The notes: generated by a model not told the origin, from the letters alone. Shown: positions 54,960 to 63,654, numbered from the stretch's first letter. The stretch: 64,000 bases of DNA from an uncultured Prevotellaceae bacterium (GCA_947169115.1 CAMVOK010000003.1:91688-155687), one strand, 5' to 3'. Numbers and translations are program-made.

Positions 54960-55829
54960 TTATTTTTCGTTCTTGTTATATGCGTTTGCGCTTTTGGCGT
55001 ATATGCCTTCTTCTTTGGGCATGTGGGCTGTGAACTCGGCAGGAACGGTGGCTTCCTTGCGCAGTCCTTCGATAATCTGTCGGAATTGCTCCTTGCCTTG
55101 TTGCGGGTCGAGCTTTACCCATCGTTCCAACATTTCTGCTTTTAGCAGGTAGGCGTAGAGGGCATTTATGTCGAAGGGGTCAAAAAAGGTTTCCTCTTCT
55201 GCCCACAACCACTTCAGAGCATCGATGCGTTGTTCTTTTTGGACGGGGTCGGTGTCGGAGGCAATCTCTCGTAATTGTGCCAGTAGTGCACCGTCAATCA
55301 GGGTGGCATCGTATTCGTAGGTATATTGTTCCACTGGCCATCCTTGTTGCTCGCAAATCAGAGCGGTAAGTGTATTGGCGATGTCCAGACTAAGAGCGGC
55401 CCATCCCTTCACCAATCCTTTCCCCTCATTCTTCAGAAAGTGCCAGTAACGTACCATTAAGCGATCCTCGGGGAAATAGCCAGGTTCTTGCTTCCTTTCA
55501 TAATATTCCCTTACGAAGTTAGCCATGAAAGGGGGGAAACGTTTGTCGTCCTCAAATTCGTCCTCCAATGCGTCGGCTATCATCTCCTGGAGTTCCTGCT
55601 TGTTCCAATTGCCGATATAGGGCAGTTGGGCAAGATTGTTTTCCAGCAATATGATGAGGTTTCGGCAATCTCCCATGAGGAAGAAAAGTTTCACCATACG
55701 CAGGTCACTCCCCTTCATGTCGTCCATTTCCAGAATTTGCTCGCGCAGGCTGCTGATGGAGGGAGCCATTTCAGGAGTGTCTAATCGGAGGTCGGGCAGT
55801 CCCGATAATATGCAATAGTAATTTGCCAT
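54960..55829 (-). CDS. DUF2764 family protein of the V-ATPase operon
   Basis: This 289-residue protein belongs to the DUF2764 family, found almost only in V-ATPase operons of Bacteroidetes and relatives. It begins MANYYCILSGLPDLRLD and is mostly helical, with the strongly conserved-looking MLLLWAEEETFFDPF-type segment (DALKWLWAEEETFFDPFDINAL). The operon has no recognisable subunit C gene, and this protein occupies the place where C is found in other V-type operons (between E and A). That makes it a candidate structural replacement for C, linking rotor and ring; this is inference. Confidence 0.88.
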   Translation of the reverse strand: MANYYCILSGLPDLRLDTPEMAPSISSLREQILEMDDMKGSDLRMVKLFFLMGDCRNLIILLENNLAQLPYIGNWNKQELQEMIADALEDEFEDDKRFPPFMANFVREYYERKQEPGYFPEDRLMVRYWHFLKNEGKGLVKGWAALSLDIANTLTALICEQQGWPVEQYTYEYDATLIDGALLAQLREIASDTDPVQKEQRIDALKWLWAEEETFFDPFDINALYAYLLKAEMLERWVKLDPQQGKEQFRQIIEGLRKEATVPAEFTAHMPKEEGIYAKSANAYNKNEK

Positions 55830-55929
55830 GTTTTCGTTAATTCAAATTTTAAGATTCAAATTTCAAAAGGGGCTGCACATCAATCTGAAGGCATGATTTT
55901 GAATTTTGAATTATTAATTTTGAATCCTC

Positions 55930-56517
55930 TTAGAAAAGCATTTCTACCAGTTGTGGACGAAGGAAAGCCTTGAAATAGCTCTCAAATTCCTCCTTGCCGA
56001 ACTGTACCTTGTAGGAACCGTCTGCGGGCTGTATGGTGAACAGGGTGTCAACGCCGTTTATCTTTTCAATCTTCACCCCTTTATCTAACAGTGCCTTGGC
56101 ATTCTTCATGAAGTAGGCTTTCAGTCCTTCGGCATCCTGTGTGCTGATGACGGCAGGGGCATCGCCTTGCCATTTCTCGGCCAGAGTGACAGCGAATTTA
56201 GCGAGGAAGTCTTTGTCGGCAGCCAGTTTTTCCACATTCTCGCCAACAACCTTGTCTGTCAGAACATTGACAACTTCGCTTTTCAGTGCGTTCAGGGCCT
56301 GACTGGTGTACAACTTCAGTTCATTCTTTGTGTTGGTGTCCAGTTCGGTGGCTTTTTTCTTGGCTACGTTCTCAATAGCTTGTGCTTGTTCACGGGCTTC
56401 GGCCACAATTTTCTCGGCCTGTGCTTTGGCTTCGGCTACGATGGCTTCAGCCTCTTGCTTGCCTTTCTCAACTCCCTCACGGTAAATTTTCTCGGTGAGT
56501 TCCTGAATTTTTTCCAT
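55930..56517 (-). CDS. ntpE: V-type ATP synthase subunit E
   Basis: Subunit E forms the peripheral stalk. The 195-residue protein is first in the operon. Its first 80 residues are one long charged coiled coil (EKIYREGVEKGKQEAEAIVAEAKAQAEKIVAEAREQAQAIE, the repeating pattern of the stalk), followed by a globular C-terminal part (VQFGKEEFESYFKAFLRPQLVEMLF). No separate subunit G partner is visible. The 100-base gap to the next gene has TTCAAATTT-type repeats. Confidence 0.9.
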   Translation of the reverse strand: MEKIQELTEKIYREGVEKGKQEAEAIVAEAKAQAEKIVAEAREQAQAIENVAKKKATELDTNTKNELKLYTSQALNALKSEVVNVLTDKVVGENVEKLAADKDFLAKFAVTLAEKWQGDAPAVISTQDAEGLKAYFMKNAKALLDKGVKIEKINGVDTLFTIQPADGSYKVQFGKEEFESYFKAFLRPQLVEMLF

Positions 56518-56558
56518 GTGTGTATGTGTATATTGTTATTATTTCTGACTTCACGGTG

Positions 56559-56566
56559 CGAAGATA
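56559..56566 (-). promoter_or_regulatory. -7 box of the V-ATPase operon
   Basis: TATCTTCG on the minus strand, 42 bases upstream of ntpE, with a TTTGG -33 candidate at 56586-56590. Confidence 0.6.
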
Positions 56567-56625
56567 CAAAAAATACTTGGCATTGCCAAATTTAGTCTCA
56601 TTTTCCTTATTGGTATTCATAGGAT

Positions 56626-56658
56626 AAAACAAAAGGCGACCTGTGTATAGGTCGCCTT
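56626..56658 (-). terminator. Terminator of the ferredoxin gene
   Basis: A 10-base perfect stem (AAGGCGACCT/AGGTCGCCTT) around GTGTAT, followed on the minus strand by TTTTGTTTTAT. Confidence 0.88.
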
Positions 56659-56680
56659 GCTTTTGCTGTGTGTAAATGTC

Positions 56681-56845
56681 TTAGAGGCTGATAGCGCCAC
56701 TGGGACAAGCGTCGGCACAGGTGCCGCACTCGGTGCACTCATCGGGGTTGATGCTGTAGATGTCGCCCTCAGAGATTGCGCCAACGGGACATTCGTCGAT
56801 ACATGTGCCACAGGCAACACAGTCATTGCTAATTACGTAAGCCAT
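56681..56845 (-). CDS. 2[4Fe-4S] ferredoxin
   Basis: A 54-residue electron carrier. The frame from ATG 56845 begins MAYVISNDCVACGTCIDECP and has the second cluster motif CTECGTCADACPSG. Both CxxCxxCxxxCP sets are complete, so it should hold two [4Fe-4S] clusters. Length matches clostridial-type ferredoxins. A TACCTTTG promoter box (minus, 56941-56948) lies about 96 bases upstream and a terminator follows, so it is a single-gene unit. Partner enzymes are not indicated by the neighbours. Confidence 0.96.
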   Translation of the reverse strand: MAYVISNDCVACGTCIDECPVGAISEGDIYSINPDECTECGTCADACPSGAISL

Positions 56846-57052
56846 AGTCTTCTTAAATTAAAATTATAAATTAGAAATTAAAAATTCTTGTTCCAATTGT
56901 TATGCATTATGCTTTATCAATTATGCATTGACTTCGAGGGCAAAGGTAATCAATTTTAGTGATACGCTCCTAATTTTCGGCCAAATATTTTATGCATTCT
57001 AACCAAAAATAGTGATTGGGGCAATAAAAAGGCCAGTGTAGCGTTATTTTTC

Positions 57053-57820
57053 ATGACGAATGTCAAATGTAAAATGTCAAATATAAGGAAGAGGCTGTTC
57101 ACTTTTCTGGTTGCGCTTGTCGGCGTAGCCCAACTTCCAATTTCCGATTTTCATCTTTCAACTTTATCCGCTCAGGAGCGTAAGGTGCAGCATCGGCCTT
57201 ATCTGGACATGCGTCGTCTGCACTGGGGCTTCCTTTTCGGTTTCCAGATGCAGGATATGGAACTCAAGAACAATGGCTATGTCGATCCTATGACGGGTGA
57301 ACAATGGTATGCCGATGTTGATAATTACAATCCTGGTTTCACGGTGGGAATCTTGGGTGAGATGCGTCTTTCCAAACATTTTGCCCTACGTCTGACACCC
57401 TCCATGAACTTTGGTCAGAAACGTATATGGTTCCATGAGCAGACCTCAGGGCGCGATACCACGCAGGTATTGAAGAGTGCCTACATCACCGTTCCTGTCA
57501 ACGTCAAGTTTTCGGCTCCGCGCTACAACAATTTCCGCCCTTATCTTGTGGCTGGTGTGGCGCCGGCGGTCGATCTCTCGAACCACAAGCATCGTGCCAT
57601 CTACACCAAACCAATGGACTGCTTCATCGAAGTGGGTTTCGGTTGCGACATCTATTTCTCTTTCTTTAAACTCAATCCCGAACTGAAGTTCTCCTTCGGT
57701 CTGCTCGACGTGCTGAAAAAGAAGCGCCCCGACTTGATAGACGGGACGCTCATGAAGTACACCAATGCTGTGGACGGGGCTCATTCCAAGATGATTACCC
57801 TGATACTCAATTTTGAGTAA
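57053..57820 (+). CDS. porT: PorT-like T9SS outer-membrane protein
   Basis: PorT is an outer-membrane barrel needed for type IX secretion. The 255-residue protein has a signal region, then RPYLDMRRLHWGFLFGFQMQDM, a family-like first strand, and FTVGILGEMRLSKHFALRLTPSMNFGQKR. It ends with PELKFSFGLLDVLKKKRPDLIDGTLMKYTNAVDGAHSKMITLILNFE, the typical PorT C-terminus. ATG 57053 or the ATG seven codons later (57074) may be the start. The first codons overlap a CAAATGT-type direct repeat. porE in the same window supports the T9SS reading. Confidence 0.85.
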   Translation: MTNVKCKMSNIRKRLFTFLVALVGVAQLPISDFHLSTLSAQERKVQHRPYLDMRRLHWGFLFGFQMQDMELKNNGYVDPMTGEQWYADVDNYNPGFTVGILGEMRLSKHFALRLTPSMNFGQKRIWFHEQTSGRDTTQVLKSAYITVPVNVKFSAPRYNNFRPYLVAGVAPAVDLSNHKHRAIYTKPMDCFIEVGFGCDIYFSFFKLNPELKFSFGLLDVLKKKRPDLIDGTLMKYTNAVDGAHSKMITLILNFE

Positions 57821-57845
57821 GGGGAAGAAAATATATTCCTCCACA

Positions 57846-58601
57846 TCAACGCATTAACACAGACATAGAGGAATAATCGAAAATTCCCAATATGTCATTT
57901 AATCCATAAGCCACTTTCATGGTTTGTGCTTTTGGGGTATTACCTTTTGTCGCAGGTATCCAGCGTGGCATTTCGGATAACTCCTTCTGTATGAATTCCG
58001 CAAAATGAGGATTCTTTTTGCACTTGACAAGAATTTCGGTTACCTTCCCTGTTTCGTCCACAGTAAAGGTTGCATCCGCCTTGTCAGTGTATTTATTGAA
58101 ATTTTGGGCATCCATAGTGATGCCATTGCTCTTGTCTATCTTTCTGCTTGCCTCGCAGTTTCCATTTTCTTCCCTCTTTCTCGCCAGGTACTTGACTCCA
58201 TATTTGTCGTTAGGTCTATACAATGCAGCATTTCCATTTCCATAGATATAAATAATAATTTTCTTGGAAGTTGTGGATGAAGGCTCAAACGATGGAAGTT
58301 TGGTCATTTGTTCCTCCAAATGATTATAGATGGTTTTATCCCGTTCCGTTATTTTATTTTGAGGTAATATGTTTTGGATTTTCCCTTTGGAATCTACGGT
58401 AACGGTGAATACAGCTTTATAGGGTTTGCTTCCAACGGCCTTATGGATTTCCTTGGATATGGTTATGTTTTCTGCAATCCATTTCTCCAGACTCTCATCG
58501 CCTCCAGGGAATATGGCTTCACCCGAAACTTCTACAATTTGTTGACCATGCAGCAGTCCGACAAATAATGTCAATGTAACGTAAACGATTAATTTCTTCA
58601 T
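57846..58601 (-). CDS. TonB C-terminal-domain-like secreted protein
   Basis: I start at ATG 58601, giving a signal peptide (MKKLIVYVTLTLFVGLLHGQ) and 251 residues. Residues about 25-110 resemble a TonB C-terminal domain (FPGGDESLEKWIAENITISKE, then FTVTVDSKGKIQNILP). A second, weaker copy follows about 165-235 (ATFTVDETGKVTEILVKCKKNPHFAEFIQKEL). There is no membrane anchor or proline-rich arm, so it is not a classic TonB; many Bacteroidetes have such soluble paralogues of unknown role. It converges with porT with only 25 bases between them. Confidence 0.78.
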   Translation of the reverse strand: MKKLIVYVTLTLFVGLLHGQQIVEVSGEAIFPGGDESLEKWIAENITISKEIHKAVGSKPYKAVFTVTVDSKGKIQNILPQNKITERDKTIYNHLEEQMTKLPSFEPSSTTSKKIIIYIYGNGNAALYRPNDKYGVKYLARKREENGNCEASRKIDKSNGITMDAQNFNKYTDKADATFTVDETGKVTEILVKCKKNPHFAEFIQKELSEMPRWIPATKGNTPKAQTMKVAYGLNDILGIFDYSSMSVLMR

Positions 58602-58697
58602 TTTTTTTGTTTTTTTGTGTCGCCACGGTTCCAATGACGAGGATTAATAAAGTTGTGATTTGTTTGGGATACAAAAAGGGCGTGGAACCAACTTTAT

Positions 58698-58820
58698 CGT
58701 ATCTTTAGGCTCTGGAAAATGCCTGTCACTAAATAAAGTACAAGTCCACGCCACATGGGCGTGAACGTCATAACTTTATGTCCCTTAGTGACTTGTAAAT
58801 TTTCCAGATTTAAAGATACG
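58698..58820. mobile_element. Palindromic MITE-like element
   Basis: A 123-base imperfect palindrome. The ends are CGTATCTTTA (58698-58707) and TAAAGATACG (58811-58820); inner arms include CTGGAAAAT/ATTTTCCAG, GTCACTAA/TTAGTGAC and TACAAGT/ACTTGTA; and the centre is CACGCC-ACATG-GGCGTG. Fold and size fit a small non-autonomous element or a large repeat hairpin. It lies in the gap between the TonB-like gene and a toxin gene; the remaining gap (58821-58911) shows nothing further. A frame of 87 codons runs through it on the minus strand but looks like repeat translation only. Confidence 0.7.
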
Positions 58821-58911
58821 GGGCAAAAAGCTAACGCTCTTTTGTAAATGTCTTTTGTTTTACCTCTTTTTAGTTCATTGGCGTAATTAATTAAAGGTGA
58901 ATAATGTTGTT

Positions 58912-59220
58912 TTAAACGTTTCTTGTCAGCGATTTGGGTTCTCGTCGAGTGTCCCAAAGGGCTGTGATAAGTATTTCATCGTCTTTTATATAATAGATTA
59001 GTTTGTTCAGACGGTTTATGACAATGCTGCGATAGCCTTGCGGATAATGGGAGAGTAAGGGTTCGTAATGTCCTAATTCGGGCATTCCCTCTAACAAGTA
59101 AGCCATGTCCTCCACGTCATGAATGAATTTTTCGTATGCAACTTCACCAAATTCTTGAAGTAGGTAACTTCCTGTTTGGTGCAAAGCCTTTTCTGCCCTT
59201 TGTAGCCAAATGACTTTCAT
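58912..59220 (-). CDS. RelE/ParE-family toxin
   Basis: The 102-residue protein has the RelE/ParE fold: MKVIWLQRAEKALHQTGSYLLQEFGEVAYEKFIHDVEDMAYLL, then GYRSIVINRLNKLIYYIKDDEILITALWDTRREP, the usual last strands and the WDTRREP ending typical of Bacteroidetes ParE-like toxins. It overlaps the upstream antitoxin by 4 bases. Whether it poisons gyrase (ParE) or cleaves mRNA (RelE) cannot be told from sequence. Confidence 0.9.
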   Translation of the reverse strand: MKVIWLQRAEKALHQTGSYLLQEFGEVAYEKFIHDVEDMAYLLEGMPELGHYEPLLSHYPQGYRSIVINRLNKLIYYIKDDEILITALWDTRREPKSLTRNV

Positions 59221-59456
59221 TCGGCAATAGTGTGTTTGCGTTTGAAAACCTCGTCATTTGTGTGATAACGTCCAGCTACATAGTCTTCCTCGGCTTCATG
59301 GAGCATGGTGTCTATCTCTTCCATCGTATAGGGCTTGAGGCTTTCTTCCTCCCTGACCTGTTCATACAGGTGGTCGGCAATCCAGCGTTTGTTGGCTGTT
59401 GAAAGGTTGAAGCCCAATATGGTCTGCCACACGTTTTGCAATGCTGTTGTTGTCAT
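59217..59456 (-). CDS. Antitoxin of the RelE/ParE pair
   Basis: I start at ATG 59456 (79 residues). The N-terminal part (MTTTALQNVWQTILGFNLSTANKRWIADHLYEQ) is a short DNA-binding-like helix set, and the rest is acidic (SLKPYTMEEIDTMLHEAEEDYVAGRYHTNDEVFKRK), a pattern common to Bacteroidetes antitoxins of this kind. It precedes the toxin with ATGA overlap. A TATTTTTG box (minus, 59487-59494) is its likely promoter. Confidence 0.85.
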   Translation of the reverse strand: MTTTALQNVWQTILGFNLSTANKRWIADHLYEQVREEESLKPYTMEEIDTMLHEAEEDYVAGRYHTNDEVFKRKHTIAE

Positions 59457-59522
59457 GCTTTTTATTCTTTTGTTATATCCTAATGGCAAAAATACAATGA
59501 AATGTGTAAAAAAAACAAATGA

Positions 59523-60359
59523 TTACCACTCAAACTCCAGCACACCGACGTACTGACCATGTTTACCCTGATGGTCGAGGGGAATCTCCTTGCCGTCGGC
59601 GTTAGGCAGGTACTTGGTGTACTCGAAGTAGGAGTGAGAGTGACCGCCGAGAACCACGTCAATTCCACGGGTGGCACGGATGATGGCAGGATCTTCGTTG
59701 TCGGCATCTCCATAACCCAAGTGGGAGAGGCAAATTACGAAGTCGCACTTCTCATCGTTGCGCAAGGTATCTACAATCTTTTGGGCAACCTCTACGGGGT
59801 GGGTGTACTTCACCCCTCCGCAGTTAGCAACAGACACAAGTCCTTCCAGTTGGGGGGACAGACCAAAGATGCCTACGCGCATGCCCGCGCATTCCTTTAT
59901 AATATAGGGCTTCACCAGTCCCTCACAGACCGTGCCTGTGAAGTCGTAGTTGGCGCATACGACGGGGAACTTTGCCATGCGGAACAGACGGGCCATGTTG
60001 TCCATGCCGTAGTCGAATTCGTGGTTGCCGATGGTGGCCGCATCGTAACCCATCTGGTTCATGAGCGAAACCTCCACTTCACCCTTGAAGATGTTATAAT
60101 AGGCACTTCCTTGAGAGTAATCGCCACAGTCGAGTAGGAGCATGTTGGGGTGTTCCTGTCGGAGTTCCTTGATGAGGCTAACACGACGGACGAATCCTCC
60201 TTTATCGGCCTGCTCAGGAAAGATGTCGTGGGGCGATATGGGTTCTACGCACGAATGAGTGTCGCTCGTATGAACCAATGTCAAACTCTGCGCGTTTGAC
60301 AAATTAAAAGTGAAAAGTGAAAAGTGAAAAATTAATAGTATTACGCGCTTCATATTCAT
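59523..60359 (-). CDS. Secreted metallophosphoesterase half of a split 5'-nucleotidase
   Basis: The 278-residue protein is the N-terminal (catalytic metal) half of UshA-type 5'-nucleotidases. After a signal peptide (MNMKRVILLIFHFSLFTFNLSNA) it has the dimetal motifs DTHS, GDYSQGS, GNHEFDYG, LSHLGYG and GGHSHS in order. The nucleoside-binding C-terminal domain is encoded by the next gene upstream (60388-61128) as a separate secreted protein. The two together match one full-length enzyme. The signal peptide DNA is a TTTCACTTT-type tandem repeat. The second gene of the two-gene unit. Confidence 0.93.
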   Translation of the reverse strand: MNMKRVILLIFHFSLFTFNLSNAQSLTLVHTSDTHSCVEPISPHDIFPEQADKGGFVRRVSLIKELRQEHPNMLLLDCGDYSQGSAYYNIFKGEVEVSLMNQMGYDAATIGNHEFDYGMDNMARLFRMAKFPVVCANYDFTGTVCEGLVKPYIIKECAGMRVGIFGLSPQLEGLVSVANCGGVKYTHPVEVAQKIVDTLRNDEKCDFVICLSHLGYGDADNEDPAIIRATRGIDVVLGGHSHSYFEYTKYLPNADGKEIPLDHQGKHGQYVGVLEFEW

Positions 60360-60387
60360 TCAATTTTTACCTTTTATTTTTAATTTC

Positions 60388-61128
60388 TCATTTAACTGTA
60401 ATCCTTCCTTCGAGTTTCGAAGTGATAGTCTTGTTCCGTTCGATGCTCTGCATCAGGCAGTCGCGAGTATAGAGATTGCTGGTGTCGAGTTTTACGGCCT
60501 TCTTCATGGAATAAAGGCGGTCGTTACCTTCGGCCAGGTAGTTAAGTGTGGCGATGCGGTAGATGCGTTCGGGGTCGATGGGCTGTCCGCTGACCTTGGC
60601 ATCTGTCAGTTTGCCGTCTTTCGTGATGACGAGTTGCACTTCGTGGCTTACTCCCTCCCCACCGACAGCAGCAATGTCCTGGAAGAGCGAGAGCAAATCG
60701 CTACCTTTCAGGGACACAACCACGAGCAGGTTGTTGAATGGTGCAATAAGCAGGATGTCGCCCCGGCGCACCTTTCCCTTGGGCATGTTGTTTCTAAGTC
60801 CTCCCACGTTTATTATTCCCAGGTCAGCTTTCTTGCCGTCAGAGAAATCTGAGAACTCCACCATTACGTCGGCGGCCCAGTTCGAGAGCAGGCTCTCGGG
60901 GCGTCCTGCACTCATTCCCACAAGACTTTCGCCCAATATGGGGGCTATGATGCTATCCACAGACGGTTTGTATTTGGCCATGATGGCCATGGCCTCTGCA
61001 TCGGGTTTTTCATCCAGGCGGTTTGTCACCTCTATGCGTTCCGTTGTAATCTGTCGCTGGGCATTAACCCAATTGAAGATTGATGACTGGAAACAGAAGA
61101 TTAATAAAAGAAATCCAACTTTTTTCAT
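60388..61128 (-). CDS. 5'-nucleotidase C-terminal-domain protein
   Basis: The 246-residue protein is the substrate-binding half of a 5'-nucleotidase. It has its own signal peptide (MKKVGFLLLIFCFQSSIFNWVNA) and contains LSNWAADVMVEFS, GIINVGGLRNNMPKGKVRRGDILLIAPFNNLLVVVSLKG and YRIATLNYLAEGNDRLYSM, family hallmarks. It lies 28 bases upstream of the phosphoesterase gene and is likely co-transcribed from a TAACTTTG box (minus, 61151-61158). A separate signal on each half indicates both are exported and meet in the periplasm. Confidence 0.93.
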   Translation of the reverse strand: MKKVGFLLLIFCFQSSIFNWVNAQRQITTERIEVTNRLDEKPDAEAMAIMAKYKPSVDSIIAPILGESLVGMSAGRPESLLSNWAADVMVEFSDFSDGKKADLGIINVGGLRNNMPKGKVRRGDILLIAPFNNLLVVVSLKGSDLLSLFQDIAAVGGEGVSHEVQLVITKDGKLTDAKVSGQPIDPERIYRIATLNYLAEGNDRLYSMKKAVKLDTSNLYTRDCLMQSIERNKTITSKLEGRITVK

Positions 61129-61474
61129 AGGATATTATGTTTATTGCAGCAAAGTTACTGAAAAAGCTTGTAAAGAACAACGGATTTGGGAAGATTAACG
61201 CAATTCGACCGAAAATAAAGGCAAAACTGGGAAGAACGAGGAAGTACGAAAATGAGGGAAACGCAAAATTCGGAGGATTGGTGAAGGAGTTAGGTTTCTA
61301 AATCGTAACCCGAATTGGTATTGAAAAAATGATTAAACCACCAAGCAAAATAAAGAAGAATATAGTACCTCTCACCGTCCGTTTCTTATTCCGCAAACTG
61401 CTACATTTTGCATAGCGATGGATAACCCAAAAGACAGTAGTTTTGCAGCCAAAATTAAAAAAGGAGTAAGAAAC
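61129..61474. other. Intergenic region upstream of the integrase
   Basis: A gap of 346 bases. It holds the minus-strand promoter of the 5'-nucleotidase genes (61151-61158) and, for the integrase, TAGTTTTG (61438-61445) and an AAGGAG ribosome site (61461-61466). The middle, purine-rich on the plus strand, shows no gene. If an attachment site exists on this side it would probably lie here, but I cannot identify one. Confidence 0.5.
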
Positions 61475-62727
61475 ATGAGAAGTACTTTTAACATTCTGTT
61501 CTATGTGAACAAGAGTAAGGAGAAGAATGGTGTGGTGCCAGTGATGAGCAGGGTTACGATTAACGGAACTCAGAGCCAGTTCAGTTGTAAGAAGACGATC
61601 CCGCTTGACATGTGGGATGTAAAGGGCAATTGCGCTAAAGGTCGCAGCAAGGAGGCATTGCAGATTAACCGCGAACTGGATAACATCAAGACGCAGATCA
61701 TCAAGCATTATCAGCACCTTTCGGATAGGGAGGCTTTCGTGACGGCAGAGATGGTGCGCAATTCCTATCAGGGATTTGGCAGCGAGTACGAGACCTTGCT
61801 GAGTGCTTTCGACAAGGACATTGCCAACCAGAAGAAACGTGTGGGCAAGGACAGGGCTGCAAGCACACTCTGGGCTATGGAACGTTCGCGTAAGGATGTG
61901 GCAGACTTCATCCAGTCGCACTACCGCCGCACGGATATGTCGATGCTGGAGCTGACACCAGAGTTCATCAAGGACTTTGCCGCTTACCTCAGTACAGACC
62001 GAGGACTGGCTAACGGTACTATCTGGCAACGCTGCATGTGGCTGAAGGGTGTCGTTCTGAGGGCACACTATAACGGCAAGATTCCCCGCAACCCTTTCGC
62101 GCAGTTTCACATAAGCCCCAACTGCAAGGAAAGGGAATTCCTGACCGAGGAAGAGCTGAAGGCCGTCGTAACCCATGAGTTCGAGGACGACAATCTGGCT
62201 TTTGTTCGCGACATCTTTGTATTCGTCTGCTTCACTGCCCTCTCGTTCATCGACGTGAAGAACCTGACCACGGACAACATCGTGAACATCAATGGTGACA
62301 AGTGGATTATCAGCAAGCGGCACAAGACCAACATTCCCTTCCAAGTGAAGCTGATGGACGTACCCTTGCAGATTATCAACCGCTACAAACACCTACAGGA
62401 AGACAAGTTGGTGTTCGGCAAGATGCGCTCGACCTTTGGTCGCTTGGCTCGTCCAAGAACTACTGGTCGATGTGCAAGAAGCTGAAAACGGTGATGACCG
62501 CCTGCGGCATTGAGAAAGCCATATCCTTCCATTGTGGACGGCACTCATTCGCAACCTTGGCGCTTTCAAAAGGAATGCCCATCGAGAGTGTGAGCCGAGT
62601 CTTGGGACACACCAATATTGTGACCACCCAGATTTACGCCAAAATCACGAGCCAGAAACTTGACAATGACCTGACGATGTTTGGCAATAAGCTCAATGCA
62701 TCATTCAAGAATCTTAAGATGGCATAG
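61475..62727 (+). pseudogene. Tyrosine recombinase (IntDOT-like), frameshifted
   Basis: From ATG 61475 (preceded by AAGGAG) the frame gives an Arm-type N-terminus (STFNILFYVNKSKEKNGVVPVM), a SAM-like core-binding domain (TLWAMERSRKDVADFIQSHYRR) and the first part of the catalytic domain (FVCFTALSFIDVKNL, where Ser stands in place of the first catalytic Arg, as in IntDOT). At 62426-62451 a short repeat intrudes and the frame ends at 62485. The rest is intact in another frame: SSKNYWSMCKKLKTV, HCGRHSFATLALSKG, LGHTNIVTTQIYAKI. Removing 26 bases restores one frame. No active full-length enzyme is expected unless frameshifting occurs. Confidence 0.88.
62426..62451 (+). repeat. 26-base repeat fragment inserted in the integrase
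   Basis: Begins with CGCTCGACCTTTGGTCGCTT, identical to 63841-63860, and contains the hairpin CGACC-TTT-GGTCG. Its removal joins the two integrase frames. Confidence 0.8.
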
Positions 62728-62844
62728 AACACAGCGACCCAAAGCCTTCAAAGCAGAAAGACGAATGATTAGCGAAGTCTGTCATCCGTCTTTCTGCGTT
62801 ATATTCCCTCAGCACACGAACCACTAACGGCTCTTTCTTTTTCC

Positions 62845-63141
62845 CTATCGTTTATATGCAGGATGATAGCAACTTTCTAGAACCCTCTCCAAATCACTCT
62901 CACGATAAAGCACCTTGCCACCTAACAATATATAAGGTATCACACCATCATTGCGGTATTCCTGTAGCGTTCGTCTGCTGACTTTCAGAATGCTGGCGAC
63001 CTCTTTGTCTGTCAAGTAGCGCTCATCATCAAGTAATGGACGATAGTTGCCTATCACTTTTTTATAGATGGCAAGCACCTCCTTCATGTTCTCTAAGGCA
63101 TTCTTCACACCAATGTTATGAGGCATTATCAGTTCGTTCAT
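62845..63141 (-). CDS. Helix-turn-helix (excisionase-like) protein
   Basis: The 98-residue protein has a helical N-terminal half and a MerR/Xis-type winged helix: YLTDKEVASILKVSRRTLQEYRNDGVIPYILLGGKVLYRESDLERVL. Such proteins accompany integrases on Bacteroidetes mobile elements and act as excisionase or regulator. It overlaps the preceding helix-turn-helix gene by 4 bases. Confidence 0.88.
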   Translation of the reverse strand: MNELIMPHNIGVKNALENMKEVLAIYKKVIGNYRPLLDDERYLTDKEVASILKVSRRTLQEYRNDGVIPYILLGGKVLYRESDLERVLESCYHPAYKR

Positions 63142-63458
63142 AGACGGCTCGTTTTGAGGTTACACATTTTACTATCCTTATCCCTACCAGCCACGATATG
63201 AAGGATTTGCTCTACATCCTCAGACTTATAGTACATCTTGCGGTTGATTTGAGAATAGGCCAAGGTCCTATTATTTCGTATAGTTTGTAATGTTCTTGGA
63301 CTTATGTTCAGCATTTGGCATACATCTTGATTGTCGAGCCAATCACCCAACCCTTTGTCATTGCTTCTACTGGCCATCTCCTTCATCTTTGCAACGAAGC
63401 TATTGAAGCTCGTCAGCAGTCCCTCGTAGGTACTGCGCTCAATTGATATAACTTCCAT
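63138..63458 (-). CDS. Helix-turn-helix (excisionase-like) protein
   Basis: The 106-residue protein is a paralogue-like partner of the next gene, with WLDNQDVCQMLNISPRTLQTIRNNRTLAYSQINRKMYYKSEDVEQIL as its winged helix and a preceding coiled segment (TYEGLLTSFNSFVAKMKEMASR). Pairs like this, both pointing away from an integrase, are common on Bacteroides integrative elements. The TACCTTTG box (minus, 63487-63494) is its probable promoter. Confidence 0.88.
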   Translation of the reverse strand: MEVISIERSTYEGLLTSFNSFVAKMKEMASRSNDKGLGDWLDNQDVCQMLNISPRTLQTIRNNRTLAYSQINRKMYYKSEDVEQILHIVAGRDKDSKMCNLKTSRL

Positions 63459-63654
63459 GTCTTATTTAGTTTTTGAAATTTGCAAGCAAAGGTACACTAT
63501 ATTCATCAGACATGGAGCCTATGAAAATTCCTTGTAATGAAATAACAATTCACGAATTCTTCTATGTTCTCAAATTCTAATGTCCGTTGAGCTTGCTCGT
63601 CAGAATGCGGACGCGCACTTTTGTGTGGCACTCCATAGAAAAGTGCGTATTAGG

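Noticed and set aside
56617..56826. A 69-codon frame on the minus strand
   Set aside because: It is out of frame with the 54-residue ferredoxin at 56681-56845, which has both perfect cluster motifs.
58694..58957. An 87-codon frame on the minus strand
   Set aside because: Half of it is the palindromic MITE-like element and its start overlaps the toxin gene; no protein family recognised.
61298..62392. A 364-codon frame on the minus strand
   Set aside because: Antisense to the integrase; no motif and no promoter context.
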